From: Vibrio chagasii
GTDB lineage: Bacteria; Pseudomonadota; Gammaproteobacteria; Enterobacterales; Vibrionaceae
Assembly: GCF_024347355.1 (NCBI RefSeq)
Contig: NZ_AP025468.1
Location: 1-64,000, forward strand
Direction: 5' to 3'
Length of the DNA: 64,000 bases
Position 1 is the first letter of the stretch; every line of letters begins with the position of its first letter. Under the pieces are notes generated by a model. It saw only the letters and a list, made by a program, of their open reading frames with translations. It was not told the origin of the DNA and ran no database searches. The position numbers were made by a program, and so were the translations under genes. Below are positions 16,055-23,814 of the stretch, piece after piece.

Positions 16055-16361
16055 CTCGTAGTAGTCCTTTTAGTTCACCAACCGCTTTATTCACGCTTGC
16101 GTCCACGGTCGCAGTGTAGTTTTCCATGTAACTCACTGCCTTTCGCTCATCCTCTAAATGCTGAGTGAGCGTGCCAATGGTCGCGTTTAATTCAGTGTTT
16201 ACCTGCGTCACAGTTGCAATGGATAGCTTAACAGTTGCGAGTTCGGCCTGTTTGGTTGCAATAGTTGAGTCTTTTGACTCAATCTGTTGCTCCAGGTAAT
16301 CGACACGCAAAGAGAAGAAGCCAATCACCAATCCAAGCGCCACGATAAAAATGCCGTTCAT
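15957..16361 (-). CDS. Rz: Inner-membrane spanin (Rz-like)
   Basis: About 134 residues starting MNGIFIVALGLVIGFFSLRV: one N-terminal membrane segment, then a long periplasmic coiled coil (residues ~20-95; YLEQQIESKDSTIATKQAEL). The ATG at 16361, one base after the endolysin stop, is preferred over an upstream TTG. Together with the overlapping Rz1-like lipoprotein it forms a two-component spanin. Membrane topology and gene order support the call; spanins have little conserved sequence. Confidence 0.85.
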   Translation of the reverse strand: MNGIFIVALGLVIGFFSLRVDYLEQQIESKDSTIATKQAELATVKLSIATVTQVNTELNATIGTLTQHLEDERKAVSYMENYTATVDASVNKAVGELKGLLRDEEDDCGTKRLPQPVIDRMWQHYRPEGGDADS

Positions 16362-16362
16362 C

Positions 16363-16887
16363 TTAGTTAGCAAAACATAGCTCCGTTTCTTTCTGTCTCC
16401 GTTTCACCAAGCCGGGCAACTTCTTCCCAGCCCCATACACCCAAAACTTCAGCTCATTGCAGGCTTTGGGATAGTCACCCTTGCGGATGTGCTTATAAAT
16501 GCGTGTCTCGCTGCCGTCCGGGTTATGCCTGAATCGCGTGCAGCCTGTGTTGAATATGAATGATGTGAAAGCATCAATTTGCCCTTGGCTCATCGGAGCA
16601 TCACCCATTGAAGCAACGAGACATTCTTCTGCTGATTTAATGTTTCTGACCCAATCCTCAGCGACTTGGATTTCAGTCACCGGCTTATCATCCACGCCAT
16701 GAGTATTCCCCACGCCATTAGTGATTAAGCCAGAAGGGCAAACATAAGGATCTAACCGACATCCCTCTGCATTGCCTATGATCTCCAAGGCTTTTGGTGA
16801 AACCATCAAATCACTTTGAACCACTCCGCCAGTAACGAGAGCGATGATGGCCATGACAGAACAGACAATTTTGTTTTTAGTCTTCAT
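16363..16887 (-). CDS. Endolysin, GH24 lysozyme with signal-anchor start
   Basis: A 174-residue muramidase. The N-terminus is a hydrophobic stretch (IVCSVMAIIALVTGGVV) likely to act as a signal-arrest-release anchor, as in P21 and P1 endolysins. The active-site pattern E-x8-C-x5-T is visible: Glu41 (NAEGCRLD), Cys50 and Thr56 (GLITNGVG). The C-terminus GLVKRRQKETELC is typical. It shares one base with the holin gene stop upstream and is followed by spanins. The inverted copy is broken by read errors. Confidence 0.92.
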   Translation of the reverse strand: MKTKNKIVCSVMAIIALVTGGVVQSDLMVSPKALEIIGNAEGCRLDPYVCPSGLITNGVGNTHGVDDKPVTEIQVAEDWVRNIKSAEECLVASMGDAPMSQGQIDAFTSFIFNTGCTRFRHNPDGSETRIYKHIRKGDYPKACNELKFWVYGAGKKLPGLVKRRQKETELCFAN

Positions 16888-17165
16888 TATCTGTCGTCCT
16901 CATCGAGAAGTGCCTCAAGAGGTTCGCCGCTGGCTACCTTTGCCTTTAGCACTTCGTGGTTCTTATGTTTGTAAACCCAAGTGAGAATGAAAGAGGCTAA
17001 ACCGAGCATTAAGCCACCAATCACACCCCACTCGCTAACAGAAAACGCACCAAGGACAGTCACCCAGCCTGCAAAGAACTGGGTAACCTTTTCACCCTTG
17101 GCAATAAAGAAAGCGGCGACAACTCCAGCTAGAGCGGTCAGCCATAGTTGTTTTTTCTCTAGCAT
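16887..17165 (-). CDS. Holin (class II type)
   Basis: About 92 residues starting MLEKKQLWLTALAGVVAAFF; GAGG lies 8 nt upstream of this ATG and a longer in-frame form has no such site. It has hydrophobic segments at about 7-23 and 45-65 and a charged, acidic C-terminus (EALLDEDDR). It directly precedes the endolysin, the usual place for a holin, and would time release or activation of that enzyme at the inner membrane. Confidence 0.75.
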   Translation of the reverse strand: MLEKKQLWLTALAGVVAAFFIAKGEKVTQFFAGWVTVLGAFSVSEWGVIGGLMLGLASFILTWVYKHKNHEVLKAKVASGEPLEALLDEDDR

Positions 17166-17187
17166 CAGAGCCTCACGCTTTACGTTT

Positions 17188-18234
17188 TTACAACTGGTTA
17201 AATGATTCAACCGTCGACATATAAGTGCCTTCTTCCATCTCAATACCAATAAAGCGGCGGTTTAACTTCACGCACGCCTTACCCGTTGAACCGGAACCCA
17301 TAAAGGCATCAAGCACCACATCACCCTCTCGACTGCTCGCAGTAAGAATGTGCTCCAGCATTTCCGCTGGCTTTTCGCATGGATGCTTGCCTGGGTAATA
17401 CGCGACGGGAGTGAACGTCCAAACATCGGTATAAGGCACGTCACTTGTGACGCTGAAAGGACGGCGCAGGCTTTCATATTCAGCCTTGAGATCGTCGTAT
17501 TGACGAGTTAGCGACTGATAATCAGCATTAAGCGCATCGTATTCTTTGGTTAGTTCATCATGAGAACGCTCAAGCTTTCCGGCATGTTCAGCGAACAACG
17601 CCTGCAGCTTTTCATATTGCTCACGATTAGGAAGCTGCCACTGGCTGGCACTAAACCAGTGCGAACACATCTGAGTGCCTGTGGCTTGGTTGATCTCTTT
17701 TGCTGAAATGCCTAATGAATCACGAGCATTTCTGAAATAATTGATCAGAGGCTCGAACACCTCTTTCTTTAGCTCTGCACACTTCTTCGCGTACCCAGCC
17801 ACGCCTTTTGCATGACCTTCTGAACCGTAATGCTCAGCAAACAGAACACGCTCGGTGGCGGGGAAGAACGAACGCAGGTCGGTTTTTCTCATTCTTCGCC
17901 ATGGTCCATTAGGCTTAGCCCAAATGATATGGTTCAGAACGTTAAAACGCTGGCGCATAAGCAGCTCGGTATCCGCCGAAAGCTTGTGGCCACAAAACAA
18001 GTAAATGCTGCCGGATGGTTTCAGCACTCGCCAAAATTCCAGCATTACCTCATCCAACCACGCCAAGAACGTTTCGACATCTGGCCACTGATTATCCCAA
18101 GCGTTTTTCTTAACCTGGAAGTAGGGTGGATCCGTCAAAACAAGGTCGACGCTGTTGTCGGGTAAGGTTTTCAGGTAGGTCAGGCAGTCTGCATTAAGCA
18201 GCTGCACACGATTGTCAAAGAATGAATGTTTCAA
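17188..18234 (-). CDS. DNA adenine-N6 methyltransferase
   Basis: About 348 residues, with motif IV DPPY at residues 35-38 and the AdoMet motif FMGSGSTG near 311, the order seen in beta-class methylases. Between them (~200-250) is a heptad-like linker with repeated YD/YESL units (LTKEYDALNADYQSLTRQY), known in some phage methylases. The start is set at TTG 18234 because GGAGG lies 6 nt upstream; no ATG fits. It follows the Com-like gene after 22 nt. It probably protects phage DNA from host restriction. Its recognition site cannot be told. Confidence 0.88.
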   Translation of the reverse strand: MKHSFFDNRVQLLNADCLTYLKTLPDNSVDLVLTDPPYFQVKKNAWDNQWPDVETFLAWLDEVMLEFWRVLKPSGSIYLFCGHKLSADTELLMRQRFNVLNHIIWAKPNGPWRRMRKTDLRSFFPATERVLFAEHYGSEGHAKGVAGYAKKCAELKKEVFEPLINYFRNARDSLGISAKEINQATGTQMCSHWFSASQWQLPNREQYEKLQALFAEHAGKLERSHDELTKEYDALNADYQSLTRQYDDLKAEYESLRRPFSVTSDVPYTDVWTFTPVAYYPGKHPCEKPAEMLEHILTASSREGDVVLDAFMGSGSTGKACVKLNRRFIGIEMEEGTYMSTVESFNQL

Positions 18235-18256
18235 TGGTGCCTCCGCGCATGGCGCT

Positions 18257-18373
18257 CTAGGCACTCTCCTTAACAATTGACTTGCACCGCTTACACTTAA
18301 TAGAAACGGTACCGATAAATTCACAAAGTTTCGCGCCACACTTAGGGCAGCGCAGTTCTATTAGTTTTGTCAT
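18257..18373 (-). CDS. com: Com-like zinc-finger regulator
   Basis: A 38-residue protein, MTKLIELRCPKCGAKLCEFI then GTVSIKCKRCKSIVKESA, with a four-Cys zinc-knuckle pattern RCPKCG / KCKRC. This matches the Com family; Mu Com is a small zinc protein that binds mom mRNA and opens its translation start. It is encoded immediately upstream of a DNA-modification gene, the same context as com-mom. The weak-codon TTG start of the methylase, hidden behind a short overlapping frame, fits a translational-control role, which is an inference. Confidence 0.75.
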   Translation of the reverse strand: MTKLIELRCPKCGAKLCEFIGTVSIKCKRCKSIVKESA

Positions 18374-18501
18374 ATAGTCTCACTTTCGTGTAGACTCCAC
18401 ACCGCTCTGCAGAGCTGGGTGGGCCTTGGTCTGGCGTATGACTTCCGTAATAGGTCAGATGGCTGTGAGGTGTTCCCGCACTTCACAGTCGCCCATTTCA
18501 T
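18370..18501 (-). CDS. Possible small gene overlapping com start
   Basis: A 43-codon frame (MKWATVKCGNTSQPSD...) ends in TGA that overlaps the ATG of com (ATGA), a common sign of translational coupling. However, no good ribosome site precedes its ATG; an alternative 18-codon frame starting at MYGNEM has a GAGG upstream. No family is recognised. It is listed as a weak candidate only. Confidence 0.25.
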   Translation of the reverse strand: MKWATVKCGNTSQPSDLLRKSYARPRPTQLCRAVWSLHESETI

Positions 18502-18575
18502 TGCCGTACATTTCGCAGCTTCCTCTCCGTCGCCAAACGGGTCTCAGGTACTCAAGGCTGCGTCCAAATACGAAA

Positions 18576-18597
18576 AAACCCCGCCGAAGCGAGGTTT
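18576..18597 (-). terminator. Terminator at end of early operon
   Basis: A stem AAACC-CGC / GCG-GGTTT with one internal mismatch and a CGAA loop, flanked by an A-run on one side and a T-rich stretch on the other. It lies between the last early gene (82 residues, ending 18727) and com, so on the minus strand it can separate early from late transcription. The sequence allows action in both directions. Confidence 0.7.
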
Positions 18598-18726
18598 CTT
18601 TTCTAATACTAAGAGGTTTCAAGTCTTATTATTAAGCGATGGGTTACAAAAACCGCATCTTGGTAAAACTATATACTGAACACCCCAACTTTGCAACTAC
18701 ATATTGTGCCTAAAATTCATTTTCAA

Positions 18727-18975
18727 TCAACATGTAGTGTTTAAGCGCGAAATCATCACATCTCCGGTGCTCGTGGTGATATAGCGACCGTCTGGTATTT
18801 TCTTTAATTGCCCTGCGATACTTAGCTGTTCCATCACAAACGCTATATGCGGCAAACTAGCCTTCCCAAACGCAAGAACGCGACCTCCAATGCTTTCGGC
18901 GCTTTGTGGGCCACACGAAGCACTTTCAAGTATTTCGCGCACTAAACTCGTTTGGTCTTTTTTAATCTGGTTCAT
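18727..18975 (-). CDS. Small protein, possibly winged-helix, unknown function
   Basis: An 82-residue protein starting MNQIKKDQTSLVREILESAS; AGGAG lies 6-7 nt upstream. The helix-helix-helix-hairpin pattern (LPHIAFVMEQLSIAGQLKKI then PDGRYIT) resembles a small winged helix, so a DNA-binding role is possible but not shown. It is the last gene before the terminator at 18576 and lies divergent from the plus-strand gene at 19158. Confidence 0.55.
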   Translation of the reverse strand: MNQIKKDQTSLVREILESASCGPQSAESIGGRVLAFGKASLPHIAFVMEQLSIAGQLKKIPDGRYITTSTGDVMISRLNTTC

Positions 18976-19157
18976 AACTTATCTCCTGGCGTATTTAAGT
19001 CAGGGACGACACTATGTATTACCAAGACGGAAAGCCAGTCCTATTTTTGGTGAAATTGGCTTGTGTGACCACGACCTCCTATTGGCAATAAACCACTCGC
19101 TGGGTAATTGGTTCAGAGCTAACGTTCCCCTCGCACAATAAGCCAGGAGAACAAATC

Positions 19158-19394
19158 ATGACAACCAAGCAAATTCAAAGCGACATCGCCGAAGCTATTG
19201 AACTTTCAACCAAGCTGCGCGAGATGATTTACAAGCTACACCAAAACACTTGCAGCGAAATGTCCGAGAAAGAAAAGCAGGGCAAACCAATGACGGAAGA
19301 ACGCCTGCTAAGTGAAACCATTATCCCAATGATAAGCGACGCCACGCAGCTACATGGCAAGCTGGCCATGCTTGATAATATTTACAACGAATAA
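19158..19394 (+). CDS. Small helical hypothetical protein
   Basis: A 78-residue, mostly helical protein starting MTTKQIQSDIAEAIELS, with AGGAGA 8 nt upstream. It is one of few plus-strand genes in this part and has its own terminator, so it is probably an independent unit transcribed against the early operon. I do not recognise it. Confidence 0.65.
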   Translation: MTTKQIQSDIAEAIELSTKLREMIYKLHQNTCSEMSEKEKQGKPMTEERLLSETIIPMISDATQLHGKLAMLDNIYNE

Positions 19395-19398
19395 CAAA

Positions 19399-19421
19399 GG
19401 GCCGCATTTGCGGCCCTTTTT
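19399..19421 (+). terminator. Strong rho-independent terminator
   Basis: A perfect 7-bp GC stem GGGCCGC / GCGGCCC with loop ATTT followed by TTTTT, located 5 nt after the stop of the plus-strand 78-residue gene. It also faces the end of the convergent minus-strand gene at 19429. Confidence 0.88.
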
Positions 19422-19428
19422 GCATTAA

Positions 19429-19695
19429 CTACCTGTAATAACGATAGTCCCGGTTAAATCCCTTGTAACTTCCTTTTATCTCATGCAAAGCCAATGGCCA
19501 TAGCACCCAATAAATAAACGTTATCGATAAAGATTGCAAGACGGTGCCGTTTCGCACTTTTCTTCCATAGTCCGACATCACAAGACCAAAACAGCCTACT
19601 AGAGCGACCACATTGCCAATGCACAAATAAAACACCAACCAACCAAAGAGCTCATCAATGGTTGGAACAGTTAAAACAAGTTGAGTTGTTTCCAT
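19429..19695 (-). CDS. Small membrane protein of unknown function
   Basis: An 88-residue protein starting METTQLVLTVPTIDELFGW, with two hydrophobic segments (about 18-42 and 58-75) and a basic C-terminus rich in Tyr and Arg. The ATG at 19695, one base after the upstream gene's stop, is preferred to a longer form that would overlap that gene by 74 nt. No family is recognised. Early-operon small membrane proteins may act in exclusion, but nothing here proves it. Confidence 0.6.
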   Translation of the reverse strand: METTQLVLTVPTIDELFGWLVFYLCIGNVVALVGCFGLVMSDYGRKVRNGTVLQSLSITFIYWVLWPLALHEIKGSYKGFNRDYRYYR

Positions 19696-19696
19696 T

Positions 19697-20116
19697 TTAT
19701 TTCCAAGCTCCACACTCACAAACCATAGTTCCTCTGTCAATGCTTGGTAGGTAATTATGAGAAGCCCCATAAACCTGACAGACCTTAACTATGATTTTTC
19801 TTTGTTCCACTAACTTGGGGATGTCATCTTCACCTTGAATTAGTATCGACTTGCCAAGCTTTTTGGCTAAGTGATATTCAGCCATAGCACCTTCGCTTTT
19901 CTCCCAATCATTCAGCATAAACAAGGCATCAGCACAGCGAACCATGGCACAACAAATATCCATATATTCAGGCTGAGACAAACCATCTGGCAGTGTGGCT
20001 GGATTTAAAACTACGTTCCCAGCCTTTGTTAACAACGTATCAACCAAGTGAAAGTTATGGCGATTAAATTCAGGCAGGCCGCTCATTGGGCCTGCAATAT
20101 AGATCTTAGTCTTCAA
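19697..20116 (-). CDS. DUF4406 / nucleoside 2-deoxyribosyltransferase-like protein
   Basis: About 139 residues. The start KTKIYIAGPMSGLPEFNRHN matches the DUF4406 nucleotide-binding motif shared with nucleoside deoxyribosyltransferases. Further family features are NPATLPDGL, ADALFMLNDWEKSEGAMAEY and a C-terminal Cys pair. The role is presumably in nucleotide turnover. No ATG fits; TTG 20116 (or GTG 20125) is chosen, overlapping the end of the exonuclease gene, with a GGTGA-type site upstream. Confidence 0.75.
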   Translation of the reverse strand: MKTKIYIAGPMSGLPEFNRHNFHLVDTLLTKAGNVVLNPATLPDGLSQPEYMDICCAMVRCADALFMLNDWEKSEGAMAEYHLAKKLGKSILIQGEDDIPKLVEQRKIIVKVCQVYGASHNYLPSIDRGTMVCECGAWK

Positions 20117-20954
20117 TTTGTTCACCAGTAGGAACTGAATCGTAATGATCAAGCAAGCTAACTGCCCATTCCAAAGCTTTTACTTTAAAATCTTCCGTTT
20201 TAACAATGGTGCTTCGATGCTGAGTCTCAAAGCCACCTTTTGTTAAAATCAAACTAATTAAACCTGGTGATAGTTCTCGTGCACTTAAAAACCAATACCT
20301 GATTTCAATAAACTCGGCATTCTCTACATGATCATACTTCCAGCGGTAATTTTGGTAATCTGGGTTGCCGAACAGTGATTCACGATAAACTTTAAATTCA
20401 TCAATCGTTTCTTGGATATCTGCTAAAGCTTCATGCTTGTATTCTTTCTGGATGCGTTGCTCGAGTTCAGGCTTAAAAGCACGAACAGCTAGGTTAAATG
20501 CTGACACATCCAACTGACGATAGTGCAGGTAATCACTCAGCTCAGGCATTTGACACATCATGTATGTTCTATCGAACATGATAGAACTACCCGCGAGAAT
20601 GGCGCCTGTTTTTTTCTTACGATCATAGGCAGAAATATCCAGCGTTTTTAGATGTGAAATAATCGCGTGCTCTGCATCTTTCAATGAAAGTTTTGAAGAA
20701 CGAACTTCATCAAGAAGACCACTTTTCGTATGAGTTTCAATAGCCCATTCGCTGGACTGAGCAATGCGATCTTCCGTTTGATTGATTACCAATCTTAAAG
20801 GTTCTCCGACCTGGTCTAATTGGCTATTTGTAACAATCAGTGCCACTTCAAAAATAGGGTAATATTCCATTCCCAAGTGACCGTTATTAAGGCGACCGTT
20901 AAGACCACCTGTTTCAAAATCCAGCCACAAAAAGTAAGTTCCGTTATTCATCAT
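20106..20954 (-). CDS. DEDDh 3'-5' exonuclease, oligoribonuclease-like
   Basis: About 282 residues; tandem ATG codons overlap the previous stop. DEDDh motifs are visible: WLDFETGGLNG (Exo I), EWAIETHTKSGLLDE, the GSSIMFDRTYM block (Exo II), HYRQLDVSAFN, and HEALADIQETI (Exo III). The spacing and the HYR-DVS and HEAL-DI blocks are closest to oligoribonuclease. The C-terminal ~100 residues extend beyond a normal Orn (about 180 residues). It may recycle short RNA or DNA during replication; specificity is unknown. Confidence 0.8.
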   Translation of the reverse strand: MMNNGTYFLWLDFETGGLNGRLNNGHLGMEYYPIFEVALIVTNSQLDQVGEPLRLVINQTEDRIAQSSEWAIETHTKSGLLDEVRSSKLSLKDAEHAIISHLKTLDISAYDRKKKTGAILAGSSIMFDRTYMMCQMPELSDYLHYRQLDVSAFNLAVRAFKPELEQRIQKEYKHEALADIQETIDEFKVYRESLFGNPDYQNYRWKYDHVENAEFIEIRYWFLSARELSPGLISLILTKGGFETQHRSTIVKTEDFKVKALEWAVSLLDHYDSVPTGEQIED

Positions 20955-21108
20955 CTTCACCATAATATTCAATAACACCAACGAGTTCGTTGGGTTCTTC
21001 TGTTCTCCAGCTTGGTACCCACTTATCCAACCAACCCATCGCTTGAGACTGCGACATTTGATTATGTGTCATGATATAAGCGACGAGTTGGTTTGAGTCG
21101 GACGGCAT
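20944..21108 (-). CDS. Small hypothetical protein, early operon
   Basis: About 54 residues starting MPSDSNQLVAYIMTHNQMSQ and ending in an acidic stretch (EYYGEDDE). AGGAC lies 6 nt before the ATG at 21108. It overlaps the exonuclease start and begins 8 nt after ssb. No family is recognised. Confidence 0.5.
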   Translation of the reverse strand: MPSDSNQLVAYIMTHNQMSQSQAMGWLDKWVPSWRTEEPNELVGVIEYYGEDDE

Positions 21109-21116
21109 AAAGAGTC

Positions 21117-21515
21117 CTATTGAGTCGGTTGCTGTGGTTGTCCCCAACCGCCTGCATGTGGGTTCGCTCCACCAAGCATTTGCATTACGCCGTTGAACCC
21201 TTTTACTTCAACTTGTGTGGTGTAACGATCTTGACCGCTTTGATCTTTCCATTTGCTGGTAGCTAGCTGACCTTCTATATAAACCTGAGAGCCTTTCCTT
21301 AAATACTCAGCAGCAACTTCAGCCAACTTTCCGTAGATAGCAACACGATGCCATTCGGTTTTTTCACGCTTTTGATTAGTGGCTTTATCTTTCCAAGACT
21401 CCGACGTAGCAATCGTGATATTGGCAACAGCACCACCTTCAGGAAAATAGCGAACTTCGGGATCTGAGCCGAGGTGGCCCAGCAGGATAACTTTGTTCAC
21501 ACCTTTGGAAGCCAT
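21117..21515 (-). CDS. ssb: Single-stranded DNA-binding protein
   Basis: A 132-residue SSB with a complete OB-fold ([70 protein letters not shown]). The linker is short and the protein ends QPQQPTQ; the acidic DDDIPF-type tip by which bacterial SSB recruits repair proteins is absent. It abuts the RdgC gene by a 1-nt overlap, so replication and recombination functions are co-expressed. Confidence 0.93.
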   Translation of the reverse strand: MASKGVNKVILLGHLGSDPEVRYFPEGGAVANITIATSESWKDKATNQKREKTEWHRVAIYGKLAEVAAEYLRKGSQVYIEGQLATSKWKDQSGQDRYTTQVEVKGFNGVMQMLGGANPHAGGWGQPQQPTQ

Positions 21516-22759
21516 TATGCAGCCTCCTCTGTTTTAAGAACGGTTCGAACACCATCATGACCAGGAGCAGATACAACACCATGCGATTCCAGCATTTCAA
21601 CAGCACGAGCTGCTCGGTTATAACCAATCTTGAATTGGCGTTGTACACCAGAAACACTTGCGCGACGGCTCTCAAGAACGTAAGCCTTAATGTCTTCAAA
21701 CAATGGCTCATCAAGTTCTTTTTCTGCCTGCTCTGCTTTGATAGTTTCAATCTTTTCCAAATCAGCAGACTGAACTTCAAACTCACCATTTAAATAGTCG
21801 GTTTCTTCACAGCCGCCAAAAGCCTGTACTAAACGATCAATAATGACACCGATATAAGTACAGTTTTCAAACACGGCTGCATTAACTTCATCGTTAAAAT
21901 AACGCTTACTCATGCCAAGGTTTAACTTAGTGAGGATGACGTCAGGGTGACGCTTTCGCTCTGTATCAGACTTAGAATTCAGACCAAAGCCAAGTAGCGT
22001 TTCACTACCGTCTTTAATCGTAAGTCTGGTAAACAAATCAGCGTAAACAACATCTAAGCCATCAAGCATTGAACGCACGTTTTCATCTTCGGCATCAAAG
22101 CCTTCAATTGTTGCGTTTTGCTTCTCGACATCTTTTCCAGGCTTATTTTTTGCTACCAACTTGCCATCTTCATAAAAGCAAAGGTTCTCTGGTTGCTTCT
22201 GCTCTTTAATTGCATGAGACAGAGAACGGCAGGGTTTATAAGCAACACGCATCAAAGTTACTTTGAACGAGCCAAGAGCAGTGCGAAGGTAACGAGTAAA
22301 GTCTTCTGCTGTATTCGTGTTGCTTGCATTGACGACTAGCACCTTGCGCTTCATGTCTATATAAGCACGAATGACTTTTCTGCTAACTTTGAAATATGGC
22401 ATTAACTCACGTTCAAACTGCTCAGATAAAGACGTCTTCAGTTCTTGGTTTACTTCACGACCATCGGCTTCTGCCTTGGCTACAGCTTCATCTACACGCG
22501 CATTGATCGTCGCTACATCGATGTCTTTTTCTTCGCTGATGTACGCTAGATGTATAAATTGGTCCATTCGGACAAATAGATCTTCGTTATCTTGAGCAAA
22601 TAAAGGATGCGTAAAGCCACGAGATGAACTAGCCGAAGAAATGATAGGCGTGTGACGACGCTTGCTTAAATCTTCCTGCAACTGATCTAAACGAACTAAC
22701 TGCTCAGGCATTTCAATTAGGTTATAAACAAGGGCGTTTTTATAGGTTTCAAATAACAT
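21515..22759 (-). CDS. rdgC: RdgC-family protein fused to an FtsK-gamma winged helix
   Basis: A 414-residue protein. Residues 1-~330 match RdgC, a ring-forming DNA-binding protein that modulates Rec[15 protein letters not shown] at the start, then [20 protein letters not shown] and [12 protein letters not shown]. Residues ~350-412 match the gamma domain of FtsK translocase ([51 protein letters not shown]), which recognises KOPS sequences. RdgC proteins are usually about 300 residues and lack this part. The gene ends by overlapping ssb and lies in the early operon. The fusion suggests sequence-directed loading of RdgC, which is an inference. Confidence 0.88.
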   Translation of the reverse strand: MLFETYKNALVYNLIEMPEQLVRLDQLQEDLSKRRHTPIISSASSSRGFTHPLFAQDNEDLFVRMDQFIHLAYISEEKDIDVATINARVDEAVAKAEADGREVNQELKTSLSEQFERELMPYFKVSRKVIRAYIDMKRKVLVVNASNTNTAEDFTRYLRTALGSFKVTLMRVAYKPCRSLSHAIKEQKQPENLCFYEDGKLVAKNKPGKDVEKQNATIEGFDAEDENVRSMLDGLDVVYADLFTRLTIKDGSETLLGFGLNSKSDTERKRHPDVILTKLNLGMSKRYFNDEVNAAVFENCTYIGVIIDRLVQAFGGCEETDYLNGEFEVQSADLEKIETIKAEQAEKELDEPLFEDIKAYVLESRRASVSGVQRQFKIGYNRAARAVEMLESHGVVSAPGHDGVRTVLKTEEAA

Positions 22760-22770
22760 GATTGAATCTC

Positions 22771-22950
22771 TTAATGTTGAATTGGTTGAATTTGGACACC
22801 GTGTCCATTTGCGACCACGGACACATTTGGTTCACCATCACAAATCCAACGTTCGTTTTCACAGTGATAACCTTGCTTTTCTAAATATGTTTCTGCTTGA
22901 AAGAACGATTCAAAGGTATAAGGCTCACTACTGAGTGTTATGGCTCGCAT
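22771..22950 (-). CDS. Small hypothetical protein (59 residues)
   Basis: Starts [20 protein letters not shown] at 22950, with GGAG 6 nt upstream; stops 11 nt before the RdgC start. It has two Cys ([12 protein letters not shown]) and a Val/Gln-rich C-terminus. The C-terminal codons contain the nested dyads with GGACAC words at 22794-22825. No family is recognised. Confidence 0.55.
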   Translation of the reverse strand: MRAITLSSEPYTFESFFQAETYLEKQGYHCENERWICDGEPNVSVVANGHGVQIQPIQH

Positions 22951-22964
22951 AATGGCTCCTAGGA

Positions 22965-23495
22965 CTAAGCTGCTTTATCTATCGCTTCTTTTGACTTTTT
23001 TGCGATAGAAAACTCATGTGCTGTTATTTCATCTACATTCTTTGGTAGGTTTAATGAGGTGGAAATGTAGACGTCACCTTCAAAGGCAAACCACTCGATA
23101 CCGGAAAAAACCACATCACCCCAAGAGATACCAATAGCGCTATAAAGCTCATCCAGAGATACATCGGTGCACTCAGGCTTTAACTTTTCATACTCCGCTC
23201 TAAGTTCGCGAAGCTTATTCATGTTTTCTTTACCTTTAACACGCTGACGTATCCAGCTAGTATTACCTCGTGTTGAACTTGGCTTAGTCCAAAATTCAGC
23301 ATCAGGACGGGTATGTGGATTATTAAGAACTAAGTCACCAAATGCATGACCTGTTGCACTAAAAATAAAGGCTGGCTTTGCATCAAAGTGTTCAGCAAAA
23401 GCAGTACATTCAGATTTCAGCTTGCTGACCTGATTTCGGTAGTTAGTCCATGCTGAGTACACATCAGCATGGTTTGATTTGAAAAACTTCTTCAT
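22965..23495 (-). CDS. Hypothetical early protein
   Basis: About 176 residues starting MKKFFKSNHADVYSAWTNYR. The ATG at 23495 is chosen because AGGAG lies 8 nt upstream; a longer in-frame version overlaps the preceding gene. It is a soluble, helix-rich protein with AFIFSATGHAFGDLVLNN in the middle and no signal or membrane segment. Similar proteins occur in lambdoid early regions without known function. I cannot assign a role. Confidence 0.6.
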   Translation of the reverse strand: MKKFFKSNHADVYSAWTNYRNQVSKLKSECTAFAEHFDAKPAFIFSATGHAFGDLVLNNPHTRPDAEFWTKPSSTRGNTSWIRQRVKGKENMNKLRELRAEYEKLKPECTDVSLDELYSAIGISWGDVVFSGIEWFAFEGDVYISTSLNLPKNVDEITAHEFSIAKKSKEAIDKAA

Positions 23496-23511
23496 ATTTA
23501 TCTCCTGGCTA

Positions 23512-23814
23512 TTATGCGGCTTCATTTTCCGCTGCTTGGTTCTGCTTATCGTAATCACGTTTCCACATCATTAGCGTGTGAGCATCACCAGGCCAATTAC
23601 ATAAACTCCAGAACGCAATCACTGCATTCTTTTCCGTGAATGCTGGTGTGTGGAAATTGCAGTTAGGACACATCAGCATTAATTCATTTGTTGCTCGGTT
23701 ATACCGCCATTCTGGCAACCATTTCATTTCTGGCTGCAGACTGAATGCCACATTGCACAGGCACGTTCCCATTTCGTCGGGAAGCTTTTTCGCGGCTTCT
23801 TCGTTCATGCACAT
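23512..23814 (-). CDS. Small zinc-ribbon protein, Lar-like
   Basis: A 100-residue protein with Cys pairs (GTCLCNVAF and MCPNCNFHT) followed by FTEKNAVIAFWSLCN, the pattern seen at the end of Lar-type restriction-alleviation proteins. AAGGAGG precedes the ATG. It overlaps the previous gene by 116 nt in another frame, so one of the two ends may be misplaced. Function as a restriction-alleviation factor is a suggestion only. Confidence 0.5.
   Translation of the reverse strand: MCMNEEAAKKLPDEMGTCLCNVAFSLQPEMKWLPEWRYNRATNELMLMCPNCNFHTPAFTEKNAVIAFWSLCNWPGDAHTLMMWKRDYDKQNQAAENEAA

Noticed and set aside
18419..18679. Two overlapping plus-strand frames of 69 and 86 codons
   Set aside because: They read through the terminator at 18576 and antisense to the com leader. 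No ribosome site or family.
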